Part shown: in pieces, positions 7,138-16,495 of the stretch | Layout: every line of letters starts with the position of its first letter | Numbering within the stretch: the stretch's first letter is position 1 | Source of the DNA: Dyadobacter endophyticus | Lineage (GTDB): Bacteria; Bacteroidota; Bacteroidia; Cytophagales; Spirosomataceae | Length of the DNA: 64,000 nt | Direction: 5' to 3' | NCBI RefSeq assembly: GCF_014641595.1 | Contig: NZ_BMIA01000002.1 | Span: 1,736,001 to 1,800,000 of the forward strand | Notes under the pieces: generated by a model | The model's input: only the letters and a program-made list of their open reading frames with translations | Told to the model about the DNA's origin: nothing | Databases searched by the model: none | Position numbers and translations under genes: made by a program

Positions 7138-10100
7138 ATGAAAAATACCGATACCCACCAGTGGTTGCTCCAAATGAGGAGCATCCGTAACTCTCTATTG
7201 CTCCTGCCCGCGCTCGCAAGCCCATTGCTGGTGAACGCAGCCCTCGCCAACTCCGGCATTACAACGACGATCCGTGCTGACAAAACGATCAAAGGAAAAA
7301 TCACCGACAAGGAAACCAACGATGGTCTTCCAGGTGTGAACGTTGTTGTGAAAGGCACCAGCACTGGTACCACCACCGACGGAGACGGAAACTACACCCT
7401 TTCTGTACCTGATAATGCTACACTGGTTTTCAGCTTCGTAGGTTACCTCAGCCAGGAAGTGGTTGTCGGCAACCGCACTTCCCTCGACGTTTCATTAGCT
7501 ACCGACTCTAAGGCACTTAGTGAAGTAGTCGTGATCGGGTACGGTACCGCGAAGAAATCCGACCTTACCGGTTCCGTAGGTTCCGTCAAAGAAGAACAGC
7601 TGAGAGAGCGTCCTGCTCCCTCATTGAACCAGGCATTGCAGGGTAAAATCTCGGGTGTGCAGGTGAACGTCAACTCGGGTCGTCCGGGTGGCCGTGCCAA
7701 CGTACGTATCCGTGGTTTCAGCTCCATTAACTCGTCCAACAACCCGTTGTACGTAGTGGATGGTGTAATGCTCCCACAAGGTAACCAGAACCAGCAAAGC
7801 CAGGCAATCGACTTCATTAACCCCAACGACATTGTGTCTGTGGAGGTGTTGAAAGATGCTTCATCGACGGCGATCTATGGTGCGCGTGGTGCCAACGGGG
7901 TGATCATGATCACAACCAAAAGAGGTAAATCGGGCGAAAGCACCATAACCTACGGCCTCGACCTGAGCGTACCGACAGCCGGTCCGAAAAGAGCTAAAGT
8001 ATTGAACGCCCAGCAATATATGGACGTGGAAGACCTCGCTTACAAGAACATGGAGAAGTTCGACAAGGCGGGCTGGGATGCTAAAAAATATGTTACGCAC
8101 GATCCGCAGGTGCGTCGTGCCGCATTGGCAGCTGCTCACCCCGACGTTTTCACTAAACGTGCGGATGGTACGTTTGCGCCCAACTACGACACCGACTGGT
8201 TCGATGAATCGACTCAGCACCGTGTTTCTCAAAACCACCAGCTCGGCTTCAGCGGCGGTAACGAAAGAACAACCTACTCGTTGTCACTCAACTACCGCGA
8301 CGACCAGGGTCTGATCAAGACGTCTTACCTAAAACGTTATTCAACCCGTTTCAGCATCGACGACCAGGTGAAGAAATGGTTACGTCTGGGTGGTACTTTG
8401 AGCTACAACAACCAGGCCGAAAACCTGGTCGACATCAACGACGCCGTGCCTCGCCAGATGGTGGAAGACTTCCCTTTCCTTCCAGTGAAATGGCCGGACG
8501 GAACGTATGCCAACAACCGCGACTATCCCGGTGCAGAAGGTTCTATGAGCTCGGTACACCGTCTGAACGGTCGCAAGTTCAACCTGAACACGCAAACAAC
8601 CCTGGGTAGCCTCTACGGAAACGTTACACTTGCAAAAGGCCTTGAATTCCGTTCGGTACTGGGTATTAACGTGATCAACCAGGAAGTTAACCAGTCGCAA
8701 ACGCGTACACTCACGCCGGGTGAACTGGGTACAGCGAGAAAAGAGAACAGAAAAGAGACGTTCTGGTCTTGGGAAAACTTGTTGACCTATAACAAAACAT
8801 TCGGCATCCACTCGATCAATGCTCTTGCCGGTATCTCATGGCAGGAAACGAATGTGGCTACAACCGGTGTAGGTGCTCAGAACTTCTCGACCGACTACTA
8901 CACTTTTGACAACCTCGGTGCGGGATCGGTAGCGCCTTCGTCCAACCCATATGTGTCAGGTGCGTCGCGTTTTGCATTTAACTCGTACTTCGGTCGTTTG
9001 AACTATACCTTGCTCGACAAATACCTGGTAACAGTGACAGGCCGTGCGGATGGTTCTTCGAAATTCGGTGATAACCATAAGTTTGCATTCTTCCCGTCGG
9101 CCGCCCTTGCCTGGAAAGTGTCTGATGAAGAGTTCCTGAAAGGCAACCCGATCATTTCAAGCTTGAAAGTTCGTACCAGCTACGGTCTGACGGGTAACTC
9201 GGAAATTCCTCCATACTCGTCGCTCGGCTTGTTGCGGTCTAACTACGCTACTATTTACGGCGACACGCGTTTCGGTGGAACAGGGATCAACAGGCTTGCC
9301 AACAACGATTTGCGCTGGGAAAAAACAGCACAAACCGACGGTGGTCTGGAAATCAGCTTCCTGAAAGGCAGAATCTCACTCGAAGCGGATTACTACTACC
9401 GCAAAACTACCGACATGCTCCTAGATGCGCCCGTACCACGTACAAGCGGCTACGCGACCATCCGTCGTAACATCGGCTCAATGGAGAACAAAGGTTTCGA
9501 ATTTGGTTTGAACACGGTTAACATCGAGAAGCAAAACTTCTCATGGAACACCAGCTTCAATATCTCGTTCAACAGAAACAAAGTATTGTCGCTGGCAACC
9601 CCTGCGGACATCTTCGGAGTGGGCGGTCCTTCGATCACCAACCAAACCAGCGTTATCCGCATCGGCGAACCGGCAGGTGCATTCTGGGGACTTACCCGTC
9701 TGGGAACTTGGAGCGAAGCTGAGGCCGATCAGGCTGCCAAATTCACCAGCTACCGTGGTAACCTGAAAATGCTGCCAGGTGATATCAAATACAAAGACGT
9801 GAACGGCGACAATGCGATCACCGATGCCGACCGCGGCATTATCGGTAACGGTTCTCCGAAAGGATGGGGATCACTTTCCAACAGCATCCGTTTCCATGGC
9901 TTCGATTTGACCCTCGACCTGCAATTCTCGTATGGAAACGACCTGATGGACATGAACCTGCACGCCAGCGAAGACCGCCAGGCATTGGCTAACAGCTACG
10001 CGACCGTGCTGGATGCATGGACTCCTCAAAACCAGAACACGCCGATCGCTCAAATCCGCGATACCAAAGCTGGTTACGTAACCAACGTGGACACCCGCTG

Positions 10101-10368
10101 GATCTTCGACGGATCGTTCATCCGTGGCCGCAACCTGCTGCTGGGTTACAACATCCCATCGGAAATTGCCAGCAAGTTGAAAATGAGCAAACTGAGACTT
10201 TATGTTTCTGCTCAGAACTTCTTTATCATCAGTAAGTATCCGTTCGGCGACCCAGAGCAAACCCCTATCCGCGGTGGCGATGCCGACAACGTATTCTCAC
10301 AAGGTATGATCTGGCACAGCTATCCTAAACCAACCACGTTCCTGGGAGGTATTCAGGTTGCATTCTAA
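7138..10368 (+). CDS. SusC/RagA-family TonB-linked outer membrane protein
   Basis: This 1076-residue protein has the full SusC layout. A signal region (hydrophobic LLLLPALASPLLVNAALA, about 19-37) is followed by a carboxypeptidase-regulatory-like domain (KGKITDKETNDGLPGVNVVVKG, about 52-125). Next come the SusC linker SEVVVIGYGTAKKSDLTGSV, a TonB plug with ALQGKISGVQV and YVVDGV, and a long beta-barrel ending in an aromatic residue (QVAF). It transports bound oligosaccharides or other nutrients across the outer membrane with TonB energy, paired with the SusD-like lipoprotein 26 bp downstream. A Met at residue 13 could be the true start. The substrate is unknown; the secreted esterase at 12108 hints at an acetylated glycan, which is inference. 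Confidence 0.95.
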   Translation: MKNTDTHQWLLQMRSIRNSLLLLPALASPLLVNAALANSGITTTIRADKTIKGKITDKETNDGLPGVNVVVKGTSTGTTTDGDGNYTLSVPDNATLVFSFVGYLSQEVVVGNRTSLDVSLATDSKALSEVVVIGYGTAKKSDLTGSVGSVKEEQLRERPAPSLNQALQGKISGVQVNVNSGRPGGRANVRIRGFSSINSSNNPLYVVDGVMLPQGNQNQQSQAIDFINPNDIVSVEVLKDASSTAIYGARGANGVIMITTKRGKSGESTITYGLDLSVPTAGPKRAKVLNAQQYMDVEDLAYKNMEKFDKAGWDAKKYVTHDPQVRRAALAAAHPDVFTKRADGTFAPNYDTDWFDESTQHRVSQNHQLGFSGGNERTTYSLSLNYRDDQGLIKTSYLKRYSTRFSIDDQVKKWLRLGGTLSYNNQAENLVDINDAVPRQMVEDFPFLPVKWPDGTYANNRDYPGAEGSMSSVHRLNGRKFNLNTQTTLGSLYGNVTLAKGLEFRSVLGINVINQEVNQSQTRTLTPGELGTARKENRKETFWSWENLLTYNKTFGIHSINALAGISWQETNVATTGVGAQNFSTDYYTFDNLGAGSVAPSSNPYVSGASRFAFNSYFGRLNYTLLDKYLVTVTGRADGSSKFGDNHKFAFFPSAALAWKVSDEEFLKGNPIISSLKVRTSYGLTGNSEIPPYSSLGLLRSNYATIYGDTRFGGTGINRLANNDLRWEKTAQTDGGLEISFLKGRISLEADYYYRKTTDMLLDAPVPRTSGYATIRRNIGSMENKGFEFGLNTVNIEKQNFSWNTSFNISFNRNKVLSLATPADIFGVGGPSITNQTSVIRIGEPAGAFWGLTRLGTWSEAEADQAAKFTSYRGNLKMLPGDIKYKDVNGDNAITDADRGIIGNGSPKGWGSLSNSIRFHGFDLTLDLQFSYGNDLMDMNLHASEDRQALANSYATVLDAWTPQNQNTPIAQIRDTKAGYVTNVDTRWIFDGSFIRGRNLLLGYNIPSEIASKLKMSKLRLYVSAQNFFIISKYPFGDPEQTPIRGGDADNVFSQGMIWHSYPKPTTFLGGIQVAF

Positions 10369-10394
10369 TCAACGGGACCGTTGTTCTATTCAAA

Positions 10395-11978
10395 ATGACA
10401 TTCAGCATGAAACTTAATAACAAAAAATTCTATCAACTTTTGCTCTGCGGAGCGATCCTGCTGGGACCGACAGCCTGCTCCGATTTCCTCGATGAGCAGG
10501 ATCCGTCGAACCTTCAACCGGATACCTTCTACACCATCCCTGACCACGCGGAAGCGGCCATTGCAGCTACTTATGCGGATACGCGTTTCTTCGGCGATGG
10601 TGCGGGTATCTTCTCAGCCAACTGGCAAATGCTCGAAGCCCCTACCGGTACCGCTACCACCGAAACAGGCCAGAACTCCGACCTGAACAACTTGTACGCC
10701 CTCATTTACGACGGTAACACAGGGCACATCAGCAACTGGTGGAACGGCTTGTACCGTGTGATCGCGAATGCGAACCTGGCAATCGAAAAGATCCCGGGTA
10801 TCCAGTTCCCGGCTGCCAACGAATCTCAGAAAGTGAGACTGCTCGGCGAAGCACGCTTCCTTCGTGCATGGGCTTACTTCTATGCGGTAAGGTTGTGGGG
10901 CGATGTGCCTTTGATCACCAAGCCACAGACGGCCGAGTCCGAGGACTTCTTCGCTGCAAGAACACCTCAGGAGGAAGTTTACAAATTGATCGTCGAAGAC
11001 CTCCAAGCTGCCGAAGCTGCCGGTTTTGCTGATTTCAACACCAATGGACGTGTGTCAAAAATGGCGGTGAAGGCTTACCTGGCGAAAGTATACCTGACAA
11101 TGGCAGGTTTTCCTTTGTCGAAGGGACAGTCGCATTACAAGCTGGCAGCGGACAAAGCGCTTGAAGTAATCAAATATGCGAAGGCTAACCCTTCTACCCT
11201 GGGCCTGTTCGCTACTTATAAGGAGTTGCACGATGAGAAACTGAAAAACCGCATGGAGCACCTGTTCCAGATTCAGTACAACACCGCGGTGGCAGGTTTC
11301 CCGCTGAACGATTTCTTCCCGAACTTCAAAGCGGTAACCTACTCGGGACCTTCCGGAACCGGCAGCACAGTGCCTACATTGTCGTTCTACAACTCATACG
11401 AGACAGGCGACCTTCGTACCAAAGATCAGGACGGCTGGTTCTACACCAGCTACTATACCAATGGTACCGGCGATAAATTTGAATTGGGCGCTCCTTACGT
11501 GTTCAAGTACTTCAACATCGCTGCGTTGGGCGGACCGGGCATTACGCCTACCCGTTTGAACAACCTGAACGTAAACCAGATGCGCTATGCCGACGTACTA
11601 CTTATGTATGCAGAAGCACAGGCGGAATTGGGTACTGTTGATCAGGAAGCCTACGATGCATTCAAAGCCATCCGTGACCGTGCCAAGCTGAAAACTCCGG
11701 CAATCGGCACATTCACTCCTGCTTCTTTCAAAGAAGCGGTTTGGCGCGAGCGTTGGTATGAATTTGCTTACGAAGGCATTACCTGGTTCGACATGGTACG
11801 TTTGCGTAAGGTGTTCGTTGAGGCGAGCAAAACTTTCGACAACTTCGTGGGCCACAAAAACATGAACGTGAGCGGTGGTGCTGCATTGCAGGAAAAACAC
11901 CTGTTGTTCCCGTTGGGTATCCAGGAAATGAGAAACAATCCGAACCTGAAACCTCAGAACCCGGGTTACCAGCAATAA
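10395..11978 (+). CDS. SusD/RagB-family nutrient-binding outer membrane lipoprotein
   Basis: The frame encodes 527 residues from the ATG at 10395. The ATG at 10407 (MKLNNKKFYQLL) gives a more typical lysine-rich signal peptide. The lipid-accepting Cys is in GPTACSDFLDE. Family marks include FLRAWAYFYAVRLWGDVPL (TPR-like helices), MRYADVLLMYAEA, and the C-terminal FPLGIQEMRNNPNLKPQNPGY. SusD proteins sit on the cell surface as the lid of the SusC channel and bind the ligand. Between susC and this gene lies a 6-bp hairpin (10370-10383) that could lower downstream expression. Confidence 0.95.
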   Translation: MTFSMKLNNKKFYQLLLCGAILLGPTACSDFLDEQDPSNLQPDTFYTIPDHAEAAIAATYADTRFFGDGAGIFSANWQMLEAPTGTATTETGQNSDLNNLYALIYDGNTGHISNWWNGLYRVIANANLAIEKIPGIQFPAANESQKVRLLGEARFLRAWAYFYAVRLWGDVPLITKPQTAESEDFFAARTPQEEVYKLIVEDLQAAEAAGFADFNTNGRVSKMAVKAYLAKVYLTMAGFPLSKGQSHYKLAADKALEVIKYAKANPSTLGLFATYKELHDEKLKNRMEHLFQIQYNTAVAGFPLNDFFPNFKAVTYSGPSGTGSTVPTLSFYNSYETGDLRTKDQDGWFYTSYYTNGTGDKFELGAPYVFKYFNIAALGGPGITPTRLNNLNVNQMRYADVLLMYAEAQAELGTVDQEAYDAFKAIRDRAKLKTPAIGTFTPASFKEAVWRERWYEFAYEGITWFDMVRLRKVFVEASKTFDNFVGHKNMNVSGGAALQEKHLLFPLGIQEMRNNPNLKPQNPGYQQ

Positions 11979-11995
11979 TTTCTTATCTGCTTTAT

Positions 11996-12029
11996 AAAAG
12001 CCGGCGCTCATCTGAGGGCCGGCTTTTTT
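11996..12029 (+). terminator. Intrinsic terminator of the susC/susD operon
   Basis: Arms AAAAGCCGGC (11996-12005) and GCCGGCTTTT (12018-12027) form a 10-bp stem followed by T residues, 18 bp after the SusD stop. Confidence 0.9.
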
Positions 12030-12107
12030 CGTTCTTACAACTGAGCCCCGCCCCGAAAGTCATTTTCTCTTATATTCACAGCCTAAGTTTACCAAAGCGA
12101 TTTGTAA

Positions 12108-14141
12108 ATGTCGGAAAGGAGTTGTGTTGCCACCCGGTGCCGTTTATGTTTCAGGATAGTCCTGCTATGCCTGATCACCGGCATTGTGCATGGGCAGCTG
12201 GTCGTTACCAACCCGGTATCAAACCAGGTAATGCAGCGCAATGCATCGGGCACGGCCTCCATTTCAGTAACTGCCTATGCGCATTACCCCTATACCCGGG
12301 TCAACGCCGCATTGATCCCCATCGAAGGCAATGAGAACGTCGTGCAGGAAAGACAGTTTGATTCAAATCAGTTGGCCCAGGGGTTTTTACATGCAACATT
12401 CATCGCCCGCACCGGCTGGTACCGCCTCGAACTAACCGGCACTACCGCCAACGGCATAACTGATTCAGCGGTGGTGGACCGAGTGGGCGTGGGTGAAGTG
12501 TTCCTCGTAACCGGCAATTCCAATGCAATGGGCCTGCGCGGCCTCGGTGCAAAAGACGCCTCTTCCAATATAGTATCCTTCAATGCGCTCAACAAAACCC
12601 TCAACAACGAAAACATTACCATAGCCCCCGACGGCCCTATGCCGGCTCCACGCTTCGAACCACTGAAAAGCGGCAGCAACGTTTTCCCGAATGGCGAAAC
12701 TTCGTGGTATTGGGGTGAGCTGGGGGATTTGTTATTCCAAAGATGGAGAACACCGGTATTGTTTTTCAATGCCGCCTGGGCAGCCGCTAATGCGGAAAAC
12801 TACCGAGATGCAGCTTCCGGAAAGGATGCTTATAATTTGTATGTAGGAAAATTCTGGCCCAACCGGCAGCCTTACAGCAATATCGTCAACACGATGCGCT
12901 ACCTGACTTCACTCACCGGCGTAAGGGCGGTACTGTGGGCGCACGGTGAGAATGATGCGCAGTTGGGCTTCACCGAAGCACAATATTTCGATGGTATCCG
13001 GACGCTCATCCAGAATAGCCGCAGGGATTCGGGGTACAATATTGCCTGGTACATTGCACGCAACTCCGCCAGTAATCAGCAAAAGGATCCCTACTTGCCC
13101 ATTCTGAATGCGCAAAACCGCTTGATAGCCCAGCGCGGTTTCAATGCGTTCCAGGGTCCCTACCTGGACACCATCCAGATACCACGCCCCACTTCCGCAC
13201 ATTTTGAAAATGTACCCGGCGGCGTTCAGGGACTTACGCTGGCGGCCACAGCCTGGAACAGGAGCCTGGCCGACACTGCCGTGGCGAAGACCATTCCTTT
13301 GCAGCCCTCATACGCATTACACGCAGGCGTGACGCCCGCACGCGTGTATCCGGGCGCGACGTTCAGCCTTCCCTTCATGATCACCGGCAATGCACCCGCT
13401 GCATTGCAAATCATAGCCGAGCTGCTGGATGCCCAAGGGCAGTTCGTTGCCAATGTGGGCACAGGCACCGGCAGTCCATTTAAAATACAAATGCCTTCGG
13501 ACATCGGTGACGGGAAGTACTACATCCGGCTCGCAGGCCTCAATCCAATCCTGCCCGGCGGCGTCTCCCAGCCAATTTACGTGGAACGCTCGTCGAGGAC
13601 GATTAAATACGTCAATACCATCGGCGTGCGAAATACGGGCAGCGCTATTCATGTATCCTGGGCCGTGGCACCGGCACCCGGCCTCACGTCCATGACCGTC
13701 CAGAAAACGACCGATGGTCTGCAATACACCAATGTTGAAAGCTTCCCTGCGCCAGCGCCCGACGCATCGGGAGTATTTGCCTTCACAGACAACAATCCAG
13801 GCAGCGGGACTATTTTTTACAGAATAAAAATGGTGTATGGTAATGGCACGATTGCCTATTCGACTATCGTAACACTATTTCGCGATGGTGCCCCCGCTCC
13901 GTGGACCGTTTTTCCTAACCCCGTTACGCAGCAGCAATTTTACATTGTTCCCACCGTCGACATGGGAGTTACCTGCCGCCTTTTTGACGCGGCCGGGCGT
14001 GAACATCCTATTCAAACATCGGCACGTGAAGCGGTAGGGCTGCTATCTGTTCGTCCGCGTTACGCATTACCCGCCGGAAAATATATCCTTCAAATGACAT
14101 CCGCTGGCAAAACGAGTGCACAAAGCGTTGTTTTCTATTAA
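12108..14141 (+). CDS. Secreted SGNH (sialate O-acetylesterase-like) esterase with type IX sorting domain
   Basis: This 677-residue protein begins with a hydrophobic signal sequence (FRIVLLCLITGIVHGQ). A beta-sandwich-like N-terminal part is followed by the SGNH block GNSNAMG with putative nucleophile Ser138 (family form GQSN), the WAHGENDA block (family form WxQGExD) and a late His in PTSAHFE. The end (from about residue 590, TVFPNPVTQQQFYIV to GKYILQMTSAGKTS) is a typical type A C-terminal sorting domain. The enzyme should therefore cross the outer membrane through the type IX system encoded in part at 34552-39156. It probably removes acetyl groups from a glycan. It has its own leader after the susD terminator. 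Confidence 0.8.
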   Translation: MSERSCVATRCRLCFRIVLLCLITGIVHGQLVVTNPVSNQVMQRNASGTASISVTAYAHYPYTRVNAALIPIEGNENVVQERQFDSNQLAQGFLHATFIARTGWYRLELTGTTANGITDSAVVDRVGVGEVFLVTGNSNAMGLRGLGAKDASSNIVSFNALNKTLNNENITIAPDGPMPAPRFEPLKSGSNVFPNGETSWYWGELGDLLFQRWRTPVLFFNAAWAAANAENYRDAASGKDAYNLYVGKFWPNRQPYSNIVNTMRYLTSLTGVRAVLWAHGENDAQLGFTEAQYFDGIRTLIQNSRRDSGYNIAWYIARNSASNQQKDPYLPILNAQNRLIAQRGFNAFQGPYLDTIQIPRPTSAHFENVPGGVQGLTLAATAWNRSLADTAVAKTIPLQPSYALHAGVTPARVYPGATFSLPFMITGNAPAALQIIAELLDAQGQFVANVGTGTGSPFKIQMPSDIGDGKYYIRLAGLNPILPGGVSQPIYVERSSRTIKYVNTIGVRNTGSAIHVSWAVAPAPGLTSMTVQKTTDGLQYTNVESFPAPAPDASGVFAFTDNNPGSGTIFYRIKMVYGNGTIAYSTIVTLFRDGAPAPWTVFPNPVTQQQFYIVPTVDMGVTCRLFDAAGREHPIQTSAREAVGLLSVRPRYALPAGKYILQMTSAGKTSAQSVVFY

Positions 14142-14244
14142 TACAACATATATCTTACTAATAATCAACAGCTTCCAACTATTCCCGAACCCGGCGTGTC
14201 CATAAAAACGATTCCCCGTTCTTGAAACCGCAAATTTTGATGCT

Positions 14245-15240
14245 ATGAAAAGATTATTACCCCTTTTTCTCTTCGCGCTCCTGATTAATGCCTGTAAAAC
14301 CAGCGAGAGCCCCGTCCCGCTTCAAATTTCCGGCGCCAACCTGCAAGACTACCACATCATTTCCATCGCTTTCGACGCGAAGGGCACCGCGTGGCTCGGA
14401 ACGCTTAGCCAGGGGCTCATCCGGCATAGCGGCACGAGCATCGCCGTTTTTGATTCTACCAACTCTATCTTGAACAAAGCAGCCATCTGGGACATTGAAG
14501 TTGATAAAAAGGGAAACGTCTGGCTCGGAACCGACGCGCTGATCAAATATGACGGCTCGAAATTTACGCGGTACGAGTCGGGGCTGTACAACCTGCCGCG
14601 CAATGCGGTGCGCTCGCTGGCTATCGACGGGGCCGATAATGTGTGGTTTTCGGCAGGTGCTTCCCGGCAGGGCGGTTTGGTCAAATATGATGGCAGCCGC
14701 TTTACCGCATTCACGCCGGAGAATTCCAAACTTCCGGGCAATCTGATAGCAGGCATTGCCATCGATCAGAAAAATACTGTTTGGGTTGCGCTCAACGATG
14801 GGGTTACCGCTACCTCGATTGTGCGTATCAGCGACGGTAAATGGGACATTTTCGGAGAAAAAGAACTCGGTTTTAATCCGTACTACTACGGCAACATCGT
14901 GATCGACAAAAACAATGACTTGCTGGCTTCTATCAATTACGGGCTATCCAGTACCATTGTGCCCGGTCGCCCGCAGATTTTCAGGTTCAACGGACAATCG
15001 ACCCAGGTTATCAATCTCCCGGACGAGAATAAAAAGTCGTACATGACTCAACAGGTCTTCGCCGATCGCGATAACCGGATCTGGGCCGCGTTTTGGGACG
15101 ATAAAGAATATGGCGTTTTCCGGAACGGGAAATGGGAGCTGAAAGATCTTGAGGAGAGCGGCGGCATATTTGCCATCAACCAGAGCCCGTCGGGCGAAAT
15201 CTGGCTCGGGGCGGGCAAAGGTGTTTATATTTTGAAGTAA
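14245..15240 (+). CDS. Lipoprotein with two-component-regulator-type propeller repeats
   Basis: This 331-residue protein has a lipoprotein signal peptide (LLPLFLFALLINAC, Cys17). The rest is a run of propeller blades with the recurring pattern VWLGTxxxLIKYDGSKF / IAIDxxNxVWxA (for example around residues 92-107, 128-160, 169-200, 286-300). This is the Reg_prop type found in the sensor part of hybrid two-component systems. Here no membrane kinase domain follows, so it is a stand-alone surface or periplasmic propeller, probably binding a ligand or protein. No function beyond that can be assigned. The gene ends in a REP-like hairpin shared with the convergent gene. Confidence 0.8.
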   Translation: MKRLLPLFLFALLINACKTSESPVPLQISGANLQDYHIISIAFDAKGTAWLGTLSQGLIRHSGTSIAVFDSTNSILNKAAIWDIEVDKKGNVWLGTDALIKYDGSKFTRYESGLYNLPRNAVRSLAIDGADNVWFSAGASRQGGLVKYDGSRFTAFTPENSKLPGNLIAGIAIDQKNTVWVALNDGVTATSIVRISDGKWDIFGEKELGFNPYYYGNIVIDKNNDLLASINYGLSSTIVPGRPQIFRFNGQSTQVINLPDENKKSYMTQQVFADRDNRIWAAFWDDKEYGVFRNGKWELKDLEESGGIFAINQSPSGEIWLGAGKGVYILK

Positions 15241-15248
15241 AAAAATGC

Positions 15249-15293
15249 CACGCTGAGCGAAGTGCGGTACAGTTCCGCGCTTCGCTCAGCGTG
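15249..15293. repeat. REP-like inverted repeat between convergent genes
   Basis: Arms 15249-15267 (CACGCTGAGCGAAGTGCGG) and 15275-15293 pair over 19 bp with one G-T wobble. It fills the gap between two converging genes and shares its CTGAGCGAAGT core with the element at 30691. It could act as a bidirectional terminator or mRNA-end stabiliser. Confidence 0.75.
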
Positions 15294-15304
15294 ACATGAA
15301 TATT

Positions 15305-16084
15305 TTAATCTTCGAACAGGCTTCCCAAGCCTCCGATTACCGAACCGCTTTCTTTCCTTGCATTTGGCCCTCCAACTGAAAGTCGCTGGATCAGTTTAGA
15401 AATCGGCATCGACTGCACCCAGCAACGGCCGGTACCGCGCAATGTGGCCAGGAACATCCCTTCCCCACCAAAGACCATCGATTTCAGACCGCCCGAACGT
15501 TGGATATCAAAGCTCAGCGATTGCTCAAACGCCACCACGCAGCCGGTATCGACGCGCAGCGTTTCATTATTCAGCTGTTTTTCCATCACCACGCCACCCG
15601 CATGTACGAATGCCATCCCATCGCCTTTCAGCTTTTGTAGTATAAAACCTTCCCCGCCAAACAATCCCGATCCGAAACGCTGGTTGAAATGGATTTTCAT
15701 GCTGGTACCCATGGCTGCGCAAAGGAAACCGTCTTTCTGCACGATCAGCTCGTTGCCATAGATTTTGGACAAGTCGATCGGCATAACCGTTCCCGGATAA
15801 GGCGCCGAGAATGCCACTTTCTTTTTACCAACGCCCCGGTTGGTGAAATGCGTCATAAACAGCGATTCGCCGGTAATCAGGCGGGTTCCTGCCTGAAAAA
15901 TCTTGCCCATAATGCTCTGGTTCGCTTCCGAGCCATCACCCATTTTGGTTTCGAACTGAATGCCGTCTTCCATAAAAAGCATAGCACCCGCTTCGGCGAT
16001 CACGGTTTCGTTCGGATCTAATTCGATTTCAACGACCTGGATGTCGTCGCCGATGATTTTGTAATCGATTTCGTGTGAGATCAT
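15305..16084 (-). CDS. TIGR00266 / AIM24-family protein
   Basis: This 259-residue protein matches the TIGR00266 family throughout: EVEIELDPNETVIAEAGAMLFMEDGI near the N-terminus, GESLFMTHFTN in the middle, and the glycine-rich GLFGGEGFILQKLKGDG and VFGGEGMFLATLRGTGRCWVQS blocks. The fold is a double beta-barrel related to the eukaryotic mitochondrial protein AIM24. No catalytic residues are known and the cellular role is unclear. No signal peptide is visible, so it is probably cytosolic. It follows a small charged protein gene on the same strand. Confidence 0.9.
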   Translation of the reverse strand: MISHEIDYKIIGDDIQVVEIELDPNETVIAEAGAMLFMEDGIQFETKMGDGSEANQSIMGKIFQAGTRLITGESLFMTHFTNRGVGKKKVAFSAPYPGTVMPIDLSKIYGNELIVQKDGFLCAAMGTSMKIHFNQRFGSGLFGGEGFILQKLKGDGMAFVHAGGVVMEKQLNNETLRVDTGCVVAFEQSLSFDIQRSGGLKSMVFGGEGMFLATLRGTGRCWVQSMPISKLIQRLSVGGPNARKESGSVIGGLGSLFED

Positions 16085-16130
16085 TTTTTCGTAAAAGGTT
16101 TTATAGGTTGGTCAAAACGATTGCAGCCTG

Positions 16131-16388
16131 CTATTCTTCCTCCTCCTCTTCTTCCTCGGAAGTCTTTTTCTTTGATTTCCGGGTTTTCCGACCAGGGATA
16201 TCCTCGCGGTCACGGAGTTTTTTGTCATCCACATTTTTATTCAAAAATTCATTGATACGGTCCATATCAAAGCTCGTGGTGATCTCACCGAAAGAGTTGA
16301 TCTGGATATCAAAACCTTCCAGGTCTTTGTGCACGCGTGGTTTTTCCGGTGCAGGCTTGGACGTTTCCGATTGTTTTTTCTTAGCCAT
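16131..16388 (-). CDS. Small charged hypothetical protein with poly-Glu tail
   Basis: This 85-residue protein has a lysine-rich start (MAKKKQSETSKPAPEKP), a short ordered-looking core (LEGFDIQINSFGEITTSFDMDRINEFLN, residues about 23-50), a basic stretch and a terminal run of eight Glu. The core looks like a conserved segment and the gene starts with ATG close to gltX on the same strand, so I regard it as real. The charged tails suggest nucleic-acid or protein interaction, but no function is recognisable. Confidence 0.65.
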   Translation of the reverse strand: MAKKKQSETSKPAPEKPRVHKDLEGFDIQINSFGEITTSFDMDRINEFLNKNVDDKKLRDREDIPGRKTRKSKKKTSEEEEEEEE

Positions 16389-16495
16389 GTGTTTGATGCC
16401 AATGGGCCGCAGCGCGGTCCGTTATTCACTTGTTACGAAAATATGCAATGATCCCCGCCGTGCCAATGTAATTTGATCCTGCGGTCTGTGCTGCC

